Notes: generated by a model from the letters alone, not told the origin. Shown: positions 54,676 through 63,901, counted from the first letter of the stretch. The stretch: 64,000 bases of DNA from Streptomyces varsoviensis (GCF_000718635.1 NZ_JOBF01000013.1:124001-188000); one strand, 5' to 3'. Numbers and translations are program-made.

Positions 54676-55560
54676 ATGGGGCTCAGGAGCAACCCCACCT
54701 ACCGGCAGCGCCGGTTCGGCGCGGAGGTGCGCAAACTCCGCGAACTGGCCGGACTGTCCGTCGCCGAGGCGGCGGGCCGCCTGGGGATGAAGCCGCCGTA
54801 CCTCAGCAACGTCGAATCGGGCCGTACGGGCCTCTCGGAGGAACGGCTCCGCATACTCATGCAGGATGCAGGTGGTACGACTAAGCCATTCGCCGATGCC
54901 TTAACGGAGTTGGGGCGGAGTTCAGGCAAGGGGTGGTGGAGCGAATATCGCGAAAGGCTGCGTCCCTCCCTCATGGATGTAGCTGAACTCGAAGCGAAGG
55001 CCACGGCCATCTTCAACTACGAGCCGATGTTTGTGCCGGGCCTTCTTCAGACGCCGGAGTACGCAACTGCCACCGCCAGGGGCGGATATGCGCGGGCATC
55101 GCATCATGAGCAGGACTTGGATGTTGAGTTCCGTATGCGCAGGCAGGGGGTTCTGGAGGGGGACGGGGCACCGCGATTTCACGCGGTTATCCATGAAGCG
55201 GCCCTGCACGCCTCGATAGGGGGTCAAGGGGTGATGCGCGGCCAACTCCTCCGGCTGGTGGAGGCGTCGAGGATGCCGAATGTGACCATCCAGGTGCTGC
55301 CATTCGACGGGGCGGTGGGCTTCGGAACGTCCTTCACGATGGTCGAGCCGGTAGCTCCGGAACTCAGCACGGTCATCGTGGCGCACGTCGAGAGGTCCCT
55401 GTACTTGGGCGACCCCGAGTCTATTGCCAGGTACACGGACTGGTTCGCTAGGCTGCGAGAAGTGGCCCTGCCCTCGCTGGACGCGACAGTCCTGCCGGAG
55501 GCGCACGTCGCGAAAGACTCGCTGGGGCTGATTCAGCGGCTCCTGTACCCCCTGCTCTAG
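54676..55560 (+). CDS. XRE-family regulator with DUF5753 domain, contains a TTA codon
   Basis: 294 residues, ATG behind GGGAGGG. The N-terminal HTH (RRFGAEVRKLRELAGLSVAE, then MKPPYLSNVESGRTGLSEER) is joined to a DUF5753 domain (about 105-285, EPMFVPGLLQTPEYA, FRMRRQGVLEGDGAP, MPNVTIQVLPF). It is WhiJ-like. Codon 76 (54901-54903) is TTA, read by the bldA tRNA in Streptomyces, so expression may be late and development-linked. GC is lower here than in neighbouring genes. Confidence 0.93.
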   Translation: MGLRSNPTYRQRRFGAEVRKLRELAGLSVAEAAGRLGMKPPYLSNVESGRTGLSEERLRILMQDAGGTTKPFADALTELGRSSGKGWWSEYRERLRPSLMDVAELEAKATAIFNYEPMFVPGLLQTPEYATATARGGYARASHHEQDLDVEFRMRRQGVLEGDGAPRFHAVIHEAALHASIGGQGVMRGQLLRLVEASRMPNVTIQVLPFDGAVGFGTSFTMVEPVAPELSTVIVAHVERSLYLGDPESIARYTDWFARLREVALPSLDATVLPEAHVAKDSLGLIQRLLYPLL

Positions 55561-55570
55561 GAAGGCGTAC

Positions 55571-55771
55571 ATGTCTCAGCTCACGTGGCAGAAGTCCAGT
55601 TTCAGCGAGCCAGGTTCCGATACGTGCGTCGAGGTCGCCACTGATCTGTCCGGCGGGGCCCACCTTCGCGAGAGCGACGCCCCGACTCAGGTGATCGCCA
55701 CCACCCCCGCCGCGCTCCGCGCCCTGCTGCGGGCCGTCAAAGCCGGCACCGTCGGCCGGGGGGCCGTCTAA
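55571..55771 (+). CDS. DUF397 protein, partner of the XRE regulator
   Basis: 66 residues, 10 bp after the regulator, with GGAAGG upstream. WQKSSFSEPGSDTCVEVA and HLRESDAP are the DUF397 signature. These small acidic proteins accompany WhiJ-like regulators and are thought to bind them. The stop codon forms the first base of the following terminator. Confidence 0.92.
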   Translation: MSQLTWQKSSFSEPGSDTCVEVATDLSGGAHLRESDAPTQVIATTPAALRALLRAVKAGTVGRGAV

Positions 55772-55815
55772 CTGGGCGCCCCAGTTGGCGAACGGTGCCA
55801 ACTGGGGCGCCCAGT
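55771..55815. terminator. Bidirectional terminator, 19-bp perfect stem
   Basis: The arms 55771-55789 and 55797-55815 are perfectly complementary with a 7-nt loop, between the DUF397 and convergent MarR genes. Confidence 0.9.
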
Positions 55816-55853
55816 CACGCCCGTACGGCATCGCGCGCCGTATAGAGGCAAGC

Positions 55854-56312
55854 TCAGTCTGCGGCGGTCGACTCGCCGAGAGCCTTGAGCATCAAGGTGT
55901 GCAGGGTCTGCTGTTCCTCGGGGGTGAGCCGTTTCAGGAACTGGTCCGTGACCCGCTGGGAGATCTCCTCGGTGCGTGCGACGGCGCTCCGCCCCTTGTC
56001 GGTGAGGGTCAGAACGTGCCGGCGCCGATCCTCCGTGTCGCGTTGGCGGGTGACCTTGCCGGCTTCTTCCAGGCGGTCGAGGAGTTTGACGAGGTCGCTG
56101 CGGTCCATGCCGAGCCGGTCGGCGACCTGCTGTTGGGCCAGCTTAACCTTCTCGGTCAGGCAGACCAGGACGTAGTAGTCGCGCGTCGACAGCCCCTCTT
56201 CCTGGAGGGCCTCGTCCAACATCCGGATGCCCTGGCGGCGGAGCTGGCCCATGGCGTAGGTGGGCCAGCGCAACAGGGCTTGGGGGCGCTGGGAAGTGGT
56301 GGGAGTTGCCAT
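55854..56312 (-). CDS. MarR-family transcriptional regulator
   Basis: 152 residues. The winged helix contains LSTRDYYVLVCLTEKVKLAQ, QQVADRLGMDRSDLVKLLDR and the wing RDTEDRRRHVLTLTDKG. It is divergent from a DHA2-type efflux gene, the classical arrangement in which the MarR protein represses the pump and is released by its substrate. Confidence 0.93.
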   Translation of the reverse strand: MATPTTSQRPQALLRWPTYAMGQLRRQGIRMLDEALQEEGLSTRDYYVLVCLTEKVKLAQQQVADRLGMDRSDLVKLLDRLEEAGKVTRQRDTEDRRRHVLTLTDKGRSAVARTEEISQRVTDQFLKRLTPEEQQTLHTLMLKALGESTAAD

Positions 56313-56340
56313 GGGTGCACTTTACCGGGGATTCCGCAGG

Positions 56341-56376
56341 TTGCATCAATTGTGGGGCGCTCCTACAGTTGGGTCA
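56341..56376 (+). promoter_or_regulatory. Candidate promoter/operator of the MFS gene
   Basis: TTGCAT (56341-56346) and TACAGT (56364-56369) are 17 bp apart. TTGCATCAA is a small inverted repeat (TTG-N3-CAA) overlapping the -35, a plausible MarR site. If this promoter is real, the GTG at 56352 cannot be the start of the efflux gene. Confidence 0.35.
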
Positions 56377-57809
56377 TACCGCAAATAACGAAGAAGCATG
56401 TCGCGAGCACGGCCGACTCCGGCCTCACGGAGATCCCGCGCCACGTATGGACGGTGACCTGGGTCGTCGTCTTCGGCGCGTTCATCGCCGCGCTCGACTC
56501 GTCCCTGGTCAACGTCGGACTGAACAGCATCGGCAGCGACCTCGCCGCCTCCCTCACCTCGGTGCAGTGGGTGGCCAGCGCCTACCTGCTCGCCCTGGGA
56601 GCCGCCCTGCCGGCCTCCGCCTGGCTGGGCCGGCGCCTGGGAACCGGGCGCCTGTGGATGTGGTCCCTCGCCGGATTCGTGGTCGCCTCGGTGCTGTGCG
56701 CCGTCTCACCGAACCTGACGGTGCTGGTGATCGCCCGCATCCTGCAAGGCGTCACCGGCGGCCTGCTGGTGCCCGCCGGGCAGTCGGTGATCGGGCAGAT
56801 CGCCGGGCCCAGCCGGCTCGGCCGCGTGATGAGCACAGCCGGCCTGGCGGTCGTGGTCGCCCCCGCGATCGGCCCCACCCTCGGCGGCCTGCTCATCGAC
56901 TCCCTGTCGTGGCGCTGGCTGTTCCTGATCAACCTGCCCATCGGCCTGATCGCGCTCGTTCTGGGCTTCAGGTTCCTGCCGCTGGAGGGCGGCGCGAGAA
57001 CCCCGCTGGACGTGCGGGGCCTGGCGCTGCTCGGCGTCGGCATACCGGCCCTCAGCTACGGGATCATCGAGGCCGGCGCCCCGGGCGGCGGCCACACGGC
57101 CCAGGTGATCGCCTCGCTCGCTGTCGGCGTCGCGGCCATCGTCGGCTACGTCCTGAGCAGCCGCCGCAGCGCCGAGCCGATCTTGAGCCTGACCCTGTTC
57201 AAGAACCGCGTGTACGCGGCCGCCGGCGTGGCCGTGTTCTTCACCGGGGCCGGACTGTTCGGCGGCGTCATCATCCTGCCGCTGTACTTCCAGGTGCTGC
57301 GCGGGCACAGCGTGATGGACACCGGCCTGCTGCTGCTGTCCTTCGGCGCGGGCACCGCGCTGACCATGCGCACCAGCGGCAAGCTGACCGACCGGTACGG
57401 CGGCGGCATCGTGGCCACCGCCGGTCTGGCGCTGAGCGCCGTGACGATGCTGCCGTTCGTCTTCATGCCCGCCGACGCCAACATGGTGCTGGTGCAGGTG
57501 ATCCTGTTCCTGCGCGGCATCGGCATGGGCCTGGCCGGCATGCCGCTGATGTCCGCGGCGTTCGCCACCGCCCCCAAGCGGCTGCTGTCGCACGCCACCG
57601 CGGAGATCAACATCCTCCAGCGCGTCGCCGGAGCCCTCGGCAGCGCCATCTTCGTCGCGATCCTCTCCGAGAACGGCACGCCCGGCATCGACGCCTTCCA
57701 CACCACCTTCCTGTGGCTGACGCTCACCTCCGTCGCCGGAACCGGCATCGCCGCCTGGGTCGCCCTCGAAGGACGACGCGCCGGAGCCGCTTCCCGTTCC
57801 GTCGCGTAG
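56352..57809 (+). CDS. DHA2-type MFS multidrug efflux transporter (start uncertain)
   Basis: Up to 485 residues with fourteen membrane segments. WVVVFGAFIAALDSSLVNVG is TM1 with motif D1; LGRRLGTGRLWMWSLAG is motif A-like; GLLVPAGQSVIGQIAGPSRL and TAGLAVVVAPAIGPTLGGLL (motif C) follow. Proton-driven drug export is likely. In-frame starts are a GTG at 56352 and a GTG at 56454, the latter directly before TM1. Codon bias is already coding-like from about 56397, so neither is fully satisfying. Control by the divergent MarR protein is expected. Confidence 0.88.
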   Translation: MGRSYSWVIPQITKKHVASTADSGLTEIPRHVWTVTWVVVFGAFIAALDSSLVNVGLNSIGSDLAASLTSVQWVASAYLLALGAALPASAWLGRRLGTGRLWMWSLAGFVVASVLCAVSPNLTVLVIARILQGVTGGLLVPAGQSVIGQIAGPSRLGRVMSTAGLAVVVAPAIGPTLGGLLIDSLSWRWLFLINLPIGLIALVLGFRFLPLEGGARTPLDVRGLALLGVGIPALSYGIIEAGAPGGGHTAQVIASLAVGVAAIVGYVLSSRRSAEPILSLTLFKNRVYAAAGVAVFFTGAGLFGGVIILPLYFQVLRGHSVMDTGLLLLSFGAGTALTMRTSGKLTDRYGGGIVATAGLALSAVTMLPFVFMPADANMVLVQVILFLRGIGMGLAGMPLMSAAFATAPKRLLSHATAEINILQRVAGALGSAIFVAILSENGTPGIDAFHTTFLWLTLTSVAGTGIAAWVALEGRRAGAASRSVA

Positions 57810-57959
57810 CGGGGCGTGGCCGGCCTGCGCGGGGCGACTGAGAGCACGGACGCGGAACCGAACGCCGATGCCGCCGTTTCCGGAGGACCCGGTGGACAGC
57901 GCGATCGCACGCGAGAATTCCCGCGACGTCGGCGATCATCACCCGGATACTGGTCGCCC

Positions 57960-58718
57960 ATGGATGAGGTCATGGATGAGGTCAAAGTCGTCGTCGCCCA
58001 TTCCGAGCGCGCGACGCTGCGCGTGGGCGACGTGTTCCTGAAGGTGGACGCCGATCGGGCGCGCGTCGATGCCGAGGTCGAGGCGATGGCCTTGGCGCCC
58101 GTTCCGACTCCGGAGGTCCTGTGGCGAAAGCCGCCGGTACTCGCGATCGCCGCACTCCCGGGGGCCGCGCTCGGCCGCCTCGGTGAGCCGTCGACCGCTT
58201 CGCCGGAGGCGTGGGCCGCGGCGGGCGCCGCCATCCGGAAGCTGCACGAGGCGCCGCTGCCGCCTTGGTCCGGGCGGCGCCGCAGGGACCCCGGCGAGCT
58301 GGCGGCGGAACTCGACGGCGAGTGCGAGTCGCTCGTGGCGAACGGCGTCCTGTCCGCCGATCTGGTGGCCCGCAACCGCGAAGTCGCCGAGGCCGCGATC
58401 CGGCCGTGGACACCGGTGTTCACCCACGGCGACCTCCAGATCGACCACGTCTTCGTCGACGGCGACGAGGTCACCGGCATCATCGACTGGTCCGAGGCGG
58501 GCCGGGGCGACGCCCTGTTCGACCTCGCCACCTTCACGCTCGGGCACGAGGAACACCTCGGCGACGTCCTCGCCGGCTACGGCACCGATGTGGACGTCGA
58601 CGTGATCCGCGCGTGGTGGTCGCTGCGCAGCCTGCTCGGGGTCCGCTGGCTGGTCGAGCACGGCTTCGACGCGTTCGCGCCGGGCTGTGAGGTCGACGTA
58701 CTGAGAGCCCGGATGTGA
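57960..58718 (+). CDS. Aminoglycoside phosphotransferase-family kinase-like protein
   Basis: 252 residues. VFTHGDLQIDHVFVDGDEVT is the catalytic loop (HGDxxxxH rather than HxDxxxxN) and GIIDWSEAGRGDALFDLATF holds the metal-binding Asp. The glycine-rich N-lobe is short (TLRVGDVFLKVDAD). The N-terminus shows a 12-bp duplication (ATGGATGAGGTC twice), giving two possible ATGs at 57960 and 57972. It could phosphorylate a small molecule; antibiotic resistance is not implied by this subfamily. Confidence 0.82.
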   Translation: MDEVMDEVKVVVAHSERATLRVGDVFLKVDADRARVDAEVEAMALAPVPTPEVLWRKPPVLAIAALPGAALGRLGEPSTASPEAWAAAGAAIRKLHEAPLPPWSGRRRRDPGELAAELDGECESLVANGVLSADLVARNREVAEAAIRPWTPVFTHGDLQIDHVFVDGDEVTGIIDWSEAGRGDALFDLATFTLGHEEHLGDVLAGYGTDVDVDVIRAWWSLRSLLGVRWLVEHGFDAFAPGCEVDVLRARM

Positions 58719-58765
58719 GGCCACGCACCGGCCCGTTGTCAGTGGTCGCCAGTATGTTCCCGGGC

Positions 58766-59182
58766 ATGGCGACGATGAGAAGACCCTCCCAGCGGTGGCG
58801 CGCAGCGGTTGCCGAGGAGGCACGGGGACTGGCGGCCGGCGAACTGGCGCCGCAGGACGCGAGGTTGGCCCAGTACTACCCCGAGACATTGATCCAGGCC
58901 GTGGACGACGCCTTCCGTGCCTACGAGGCCGAGGTGGCGGGGCTGGCCGCCGCGTCGGCGGACGCCGACGTACTGGGGGCGGTCGAGCGCGTGGTGCTCG
59001 CGCTCAACGACATCAACGAAGACCCCCAACACGGGAACCCCGGATTCGACACCATCGACCGGGAGAACCTGTGCGAATACATCTACGGCGCGCTCGTCGG
59101 ACGCGGCATAGACATACCGGCCCTCGCCGCGCGCAATGGCATGGAGCCCTACGAGATCACCGACGAGTGGCGTGACTGGTGA
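58766..59182 (+). CDS. Hypothetical acidic protein
   Basis: 138 residues from the ATG at 58766 (another ATG at 58754). Acidic and helical, with RRPSQRWRAAVAEEARGLAA and the conserved-looking LNDINEDPQHGNPGFDTIDR. I do not recognise a domain. The stop overlaps the GNAT start by 4 bp (GTGA), so they form a pair. Confidence 0.75.
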   Translation: MATMRRPSQRWRAAVAEEARGLAAGELAPQDARLAQYYPETLIQAVDDAFRAYEAEVAGLAAASADADVLGAVERVVLALNDINEDPQHGNPGFDTIDRENLCEYIYGALVGRGIDIPALAARNGMEPYEITDEWRDW

Positions 59183-60060
59183 CGGATGTGGGGGCGAAGA
59201 TGGACGAAGCTCACGAGGCTGACAAGGCCGATCGCCGCGGAACGCTGGCCCGGCTTGAGCGGTATTACGACGCCGTACCCCGGTCGGGGGCGCGGGCCGA
59301 GGACTTCGGACCGCTGACGCTGTTCGTACGGGAAGGGGACGGGGCCGGGTGGCCGTACTACGCGCGGCCGACGCCGGGCCATCGCGGGCCGGTCACCGCC
59401 GCCGACGTGGACCGCGTACGGGCGAGGCAGCGGGAACTGGCGGTGCCGGAGAGCTTCGAGTGGGTCGCGGAGACCACGCCGGGGCTCAGGGCGGCGGTCG
59501 AGCAGACCGGGCTGGTGGTCCATGAGCACCCGTTGATGGTGCTCGATCCGACAGCGGCGGCGGCCCCTGCCGCGGCCGGCGAAGCCGACGGCGTGGCGGT
59601 GCGGGTCCTGCGGCCGGGGGACCCGGCACTGCCCAGCGCCCTCGCCGTCCCCCACCTGGCGTTCGCCGCTCCCGGTACGGGCGTGGGGGCGGCCGGTGCC
59701 GCCGAGTTGGCGGAGCTGGTGCGGAGCCAGGCCGGTGACGGCTCGGTGGAACGGATAACGGACCGCATCCGCGCCGGACTGACCTGCCTGGCGGCGGCCG
59801 TGGCCGACGGAGCGGCCCTGTGCGCCGGGCAGCACCAGCCCGTCGGGGACGTCAGCGAGATCGTCGGCGTGGGCACGCTGCCGTCGGCACGCCGCCGCGG
59901 GCTGGGACAGAAGGTCACAGAGGTACTGGTGGCCGATGCCCGGTCGCGCGGGGTGGAGACGGTGTTCCTGTCGGCCGGCGACGACGACGTCGCGCGGATG
60001 TACGCGCGCCTCGGCTTCCGCCGCATCGGTACGGCGCTGATCGCGGAGCCTGCCGAGTAG
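59179..60060 (+). CDS. GNAT-family N-acetyltransferase
   Basis: 293 residues from GTG overlapping the preceding stop. The C-terminal half carries the GNAT core EIVGVGTLPSARRRGLGQKV (acetyl-CoA loop) and ARMYARLGFRRIGTALI. The N-terminal half (about 1-135) is a weaker, possibly degenerate GNAT-like domain. Substrate unknown. Confidence 0.87.
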   Translation: MTDVGAKMDEAHEADKADRRGTLARLERYYDAVPRSGARAEDFGPLTLFVREGDGAGWPYYARPTPGHRGPVTAADVDRVRARQRELAVPESFEWVAETTPGLRAAVEQTGLVVHEHPLMVLDPTAAAAPAAAGEADGVAVRVLRPGDPALPSALAVPHLAFAAPGTGVGAAGAAELAELVRSQAGDGSVERITDRIRAGLTCLAAAVADGAALCAGQHQPVGDVSEIVGVGTLPSARRRGLGQKVTEVLVADARSRGVETVFLSAGDDDVARMYARLGFRRIGTALIAEPAE

Positions 60061-60285
60061 TTCGCGTTTCCGTGCTGTTTACGAGGATTGCCCGGCCCCG
60101 TACGCCCCCGTGGTTGACTTTCCGTTGCGTAAGCGCGTCGCGCGGCCGGCCGGTCGTCCGCCCGCGGCCGGAAGAACGGGGGAGTGCGTGAGGGACGTGA
60201 GGAAACAGCGCACCAGGGGCAGCGGTGAGGCTCCAGACGAGGGGCGCGCCCCGCCCCCGGTACCGCCGCGACGGGGGCAGCCCGC

Positions 60286-60633
60286 ATGAGCGCTGAACCA
60301 CCCCGGCCCCCGGCCGCCGCCCTCGACGAGGCGTTCCACAACACCACGCGCCTGGCGATCGCGGTGTTCCTGTCGGCGTGCTCGGAGGCGGAGTTCGCGA
60401 TGGTCCGGGACCACTGCCGGGTCTCCGACGCGGCCCTGAGCAAGGCCGCGTCGACCCTTGAGGCCGCCGCGTACGCCGAGACCCGCCAGGGCTACGTCGA
60501 CAAGCGCCCCCGAACCTGGCTCTCCCTCACCCCCACCGGCCAACTCGCCCTGACCCAACACGTCACAGCCCTCCAGAACATCGTCGCGGCAGCCCGAGCA
60601 GCCAGCCTCAACAACGGCGGCCGCCTGTCCTGA
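60286..60633 (+). CDS. Winged-helix transcriptional regulator
   Basis: 115 residues. FHNTTRLAIAVFLSACSEAE, VRDHCRVSDAALSKAASTLE and the wing VDKRPRTWLSLTPTGQLAL match the small MarR-like regulators (HTH_27 type) of actinomycetes. The partner genes it usually sits with are not evident here. The 225 bp upstream contain only a short, weak open frame. Confidence 0.88.
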   Translation: MSAEPPRPPAAALDEAFHNTTRLAIAVFLSACSEAEFAMVRDHCRVSDAALSKAASTLEAAAYAETRQGYVDKRPRTWLSLTPTGQLALTQHVTALQNIVAAARAASLNNGGRLS

Positions 60634-60852
60634 CACCCGAGCAAGCGAGCTGAAACGACGCGCCACCGCCGGGCGGCGCGCACCTTCCAGACAGAGGAAC
60701 GCCGCCCCGGATGCGCGCCCACCACGCCGCTCGGGCAGCACACCGCGCTCATAGGAGGAGGGGCCAGGGCTCGCGGGGCGGGGACGTTGACGGGGGCGGC
60801 CGGGTGGTAAATCGGGTGCGTGGTGGGTGGGGGCGTGTTGGGATCGGGGGTT

Positions 60853-61659
60853 ATGAACGCTCCCTTGCTCGGTGACGACGACCTGCCGGACCAGATGGAA
60901 CAGAACCTGGCGGAACACGCCTGTCATCTGCATCGGAGCATGGCGGGCGCGACCGTCACCGAGACGGGTGACCTGCTGGTCGCCGACAGCGGGCTGAACG
61001 ACGACACCTTCAACATCGTCGCCGCGGCGCGTTTCAGCACCGCCACCGCCCCGGCGCGTATCAGCGTGACCGCCGCCGCGCTGGCCCGTACCGGGCGGCC
61101 CTTCTCCTGGTGGGTCGGGCCCGCGTCGCTGCCGGGGGATCTCGGCGCTCGCCTGGCGGCGGCCGGTCTGCCGGCCTCCGAACGCGAGACGGCCATGTGG
61201 GCCGAGCTGGACGACACCCTGCCCCCGCCCGCCGCTCACGGGCTGGACATCCAGCCCGTGACCACGCCCGGACAGCTCGACGACTACGCCGCGGTACTCG
61301 CCGCGAACTGGAACCCGCCCGCCGACACCGTCCGCCGCTTCTTCGCCCGAGCCGCCCCGCAGGCGCTGGCCACTGACTGCCCGGCCCGCTATCTCGTCGG
61401 GTACGCGGAGGGCCGTCCGGTCTGTTCGGCCGAGGTGTTCCTGCACGCGGGCGTCGCCGGGATCTACAACATTTCCACCCTGGCCGATCACCGACGGCGC
61501 GGCTACGGCGGAGCCATCACGCTCGCCGCCCTCCACACGGCCCGCGACCACGGCCACCGCATCGCGGTCCTCCAAGCGTCCCCCGATGGCGAACCCGTCT
61601 ACCGCCGCCTGGGCTTCCGCTCCTGCGGCCAGTTCACCGAACACGCCATCACCCCCTGA
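60853..61659 (+). CDS. GNAT-family N-acetyltransferase
   Basis: 268 residues from the ATG at 60853. [20 protein letters not shown] followed by [20 protein letters not shown] and [13 protein letters not shown] are the acetyl-CoA-binding core in the C-terminal half. The N-terminal half is an extra domain of about 130 residues. It is not closely similar to the GNAT at 59179. Function unknown. Confidence 0.88.
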   Translation: MNAPLLGDDDLPDQMEQNLAEHACHLHRSMAGATVTETGDLLVADSGLNDDTFNIVAAARFSTATAPARISVTAAALARTGRPFSWWVGPASLPGDLGARLAAAGLPASERETAMWAELDDTLPPPAAHGLDIQPVTTPGQLDDYAAVLAANWNPPADTVRRFFARAAPQALATDCPARYLVGYAEGRPVCSAEVFLHAGVAGIYNISTLADHRRRGYGGAITLAALHTARDHGHRIAVLQASPDGEPVYRRLGFRSCGQFTEHAITP

Positions 61660-61802
61660 TCGCTCCCTGAAGAACCCATGTGCGCGTGGGCTCACCGCCG
61701 TGGCCCCTGATTACGCCCTGGTCGCCCCGCCCCGGCCCGGCCCGACCCCTGCCCTCCGCGCTCCCAGGGCCACGCGACGCCCCCGGGCCCCGCCCTCAGC
61801 CC

Positions 61803-62585
61803 TCAGCCCTTCGTGGTGCTGTTGAAGAGGGAGCGGGACCAGACGTAGCCGACGAGAGCGATGGCCGCGCACCAGGCGAGGGATATCCAGGCGCTGTTGC
61901 CTATTTCGGTGCCGGAGAGGAGGCCGCGGAGTGTTTCGATCATGGGGGTGAAGGGCTGGTACTCGGCGAACCAGCGCAGCCCCGGCGACATCGAGTCGGC
62001 CGGAACGAATGCCGAGCCGAGGAACGGCAGGAACTGGATGAGCAGCGGTTTGTTGCTCGCGGACTCGACGGTCTTGGAGATCAGGCCGAGCGCCACGGAG
62101 AGCCAGGTCACCGAGAAGGCGATGGCGGCGAGGAGGCCGGCCGCGGCCAGCCACTCCAGCGGGGTCGCGTCGGACCGGAAGCCGACGGCGAAGGCGACGC
62201 CGACGACCGGCACGGCGCTCACCATCGTCTGGACGACGCTCCCCAGGACATGCCCGGTCATGAAGGACGAGCGCGTGATGTTCATGGTGCGGAAGCGGTT
62301 GATGATGCCTTCGGTCATGTCCGAACAGACCGCGATCGAGGTGGACATCGAGCCGGCGGCCACGCCCATGATGATGATGCCGGGCGTCAGATAGTTCAGA
62401 TACGCGTCCCGGCCGCCGCCCATGCCGGCACCGATCGAGTCCCCGAAGGCGTACACGAACAGCAGCAGCATCAGGATCGGCGTCATGGCGCTGCCGAGGC
62501 CCACGGACGGATAGCGGATCGCGTGCTTCAAATTTCGCCGCAGCATCGTCATCGAGTCGTGCACGGCATAGGTGAGCGTGCTCAT
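61803..62585 (-). CDS. ABC-2 type permease, DrrB-like
   Basis: 260 residues. Six membrane segments, with YLTPGIIIMGVAAGSMSTSI and the DMTEGIINRFRTMNITRSSF loop typical of DrrB/daunorubicin-type ABC-2 permeases. The ATG at 62585 overlaps the ATPase stop (ATGA). Exports drugs or lipids together with that ATPase. Confidence 0.93.
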   Translation of the reverse strand: MSTLTYAVHDSMTMLRRNLKHAIRYPSVGLGSAMTPILMLLLFVYAFGDSIGAGMGGGRDAYLNYLTPGIIIMGVAAGSMSTSIAVCSDMTEGIINRFRTMNITRSSFMTGHVLGSVVQTMVSAVPVVGVAFAVGFRSDATPLEWLAAAGLLAAIAFSVTWLSVALGLISKTVESASNKPLLIQFLPFLGSAFVPADSMSPGLRWFAEYQPFTPMIETLRGLLSGTEIGNSAWISLAWCAAIALVGYVWSRSLFNSTTKG

Positions 62586-63823
62586 CGCTGGGTCTCCTTC
62601 GCGCTGGGCGCGGTGTCGGGGTCGGTTTCGTTGATGCCAGTGCCAGTGCCAGTGCCAGTGCCAGCGCCAGCGCCGGTGCCAGCCCCGGTGGCGGTGCCAG
62701 CCCCGGTACTCGGGGCCCTGCCGTTGGCACCGTCGCCGGTCAGGGCGAGGAACACGTCGTCGAGGTCGGGGGTGTGCACGGAGAGGTCGGCGGCGCGGAC
62801 GCCGGCCCCGTCGAGCCGGTCGAGCAGGGCGCGCAGCGCGTCGAGCCCGCCGTCGCCCGCCACGCGCAGCGCCAACTCCTCGTCGTCGCGGGCCGCTTCG
62901 GGGAATGCGGCGGCAGCCCGCCCGTACTCCTCGGGGCCGGTGAACCGCAGGCGCACATGGCTGCCGGGTATCTGGGCCTTGAGCTCGTCGGCGGTGCCCT
63001 CGGCGACGATCCGCCCGCCGTCGAGGACCGCTATCCGGTCCGCCAACTGGTCGGCCTCCTCCAGGTATTGCGTGGTGAGGAAGACCGTGACGCCCCCGGC
63101 GACCAGCGACCGCACGGTCTCCCACATCGTGCGGCGGCTGCGCGGGTCGAGCCCCGTCGTCGGCTCGTCGAGGAAGATCACCTCGGGGTCGCCGACCAGC
63201 GTCATGGCGATGTCGAGGCGGCGCCGCATGCCGCCGGAGAAGAACGCGGCCCGCTTGTGCGCGACGTCCGCGATCTCGAACCGCTCCAGCAACTCCCGGG
63301 CCCTGGCGCGCCCTTCGCGCTTGCCCAGGCGCAGCAGGTCGGCCATGAGGAGCAGGTTCTCCTCGGCGGTGAGCAGGTCGTCCAGCGCGGCGAACTGCCC
63401 CGTGACGCCGATCGCCGCCCGTACGCCGTCCGGTGCCGTCGCCACGTCGTGCCCCGCCACCTGGGCCTGCCCGCCGTCGGCCGCGATGAGCGTGGACAGG
63501 ATCTGCACCGTCGTTGTCTTGCCCGCGCCGTTCGGCCCCAGCAGCGCGAACACGGTGCCCGCCGGTATCCGCAGGTCGATCCCGTCGAGGACGGTCTTGT
63601 CGCCGTACGACTTCCGCAGGTCGGCGGCGGACACCGCGGCCGGCCGCCGCTCGACGTCCTGCTGCTGGACGGCGAGCCGCTGATCGGCCCGCTGCCGGCT
63701 GCCCTGCCGCCGGCCGGCCTGCTGGTGCCGCCGGCCCCTGTCGTGCCCGGACGTGGGCGAGGGGTCGGTAGCGCGCCTGAGCGCGGAGGGGGGTGTGGGC
63801 GCGGGCGTGACAGGGGAGGGCAT
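62582..63823 (-). CDS. ABC transporter ATPase, DrrA-like
   Basis: 413 residues from the ATG behind AAGGACGGG. An Arg/Gln-rich N-terminal extension (about 1-60) is followed by Walker A GPNGAGKT, signature FSGGMRRR, Walker B VIFLDEPTTGLD and TTQYLEEADQLADR, then the DrrA-type C-terminal domain. A Gly/Thr/Ala low-complexity run (GTGTGTGTG) precedes the end. It makes an efflux pump with the DrrB-like permease; the substrate is unknown and the cluster at 1-26.7 kb is not nearby. Confidence 0.93.
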   Translation of the reverse strand: MPSPVTPAPTPPSALRRATDPSPTSGHDRGRRHQQAGRRQGSRQRADQRLAVQQQDVERRPAAVSAADLRKSYGDKTVLDGIDLRIPAGTVFALLGPNGAGKTTTVQILSTLIAADGGQAQVAGHDVATAPDGVRAAIGVTGQFAALDDLLTAEENLLLMADLLRLGKREGRARARELLERFEIADVAHKRAAFFSGGMRRRLDIAMTLVGDPEVIFLDEPTTGLDPRSRRTMWETVRSLVAGGVTVFLTTQYLEEADQLADRIAVLDGGRIVAEGTADELKAQIPGSHVRLRFTGPEEYGRAAAAFPEAARDDEELALRVAGDGGLDALRALLDRLDGAGVRAADLSVHTPDLDDVFLALTGDGANGRAPSTGAGTATGAGTGAGAGTGTGTGTGINETDPDTAPSAKETQR

Positions 63824-63867
63824 GAGGTCCCGTCCTTCTTCATCGTCGTGGCGTCGCCGCCGATGTC

Positions 63868-63901
63868 GGTGACGCCATAGTGGCACCATCGTGGCGTCAC
63901 C
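63868..63901. promoter_or_regulatory. Operator-like inverted repeat upstream of the DrrAB-like genes
   Basis: GGTGACGCCA (63868-63877) and TGGCGTCACC (63892-63901) are perfect inverted repeats 14 bp apart, with further half-sites at 63848 (GTGGCGTCG) and a palindrome GTGGCGCCAC at 63991-64000. Such arrays suggest a repressor of the pump, presumably encoded just beyond the right edge. Confidence 0.55.

Noticed and set aside
60187..60289. 33-codon frame (GTG) overlapping the start of the winged-helix regulator by ATGA
   Set aside because: A GGGGGAG precedes it and the overlap is suggestive, but the product is Arg/Pro-rich low complexity with no known counterpart. At most it is a remnant or leader peptide.
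61660..61802. Additional gene between the GNAT and DrrB-like genes
   Set aside because: The 143-bp convergent gap is Pro/Ala-coding by composition only and has no start with a ribosome binding site.
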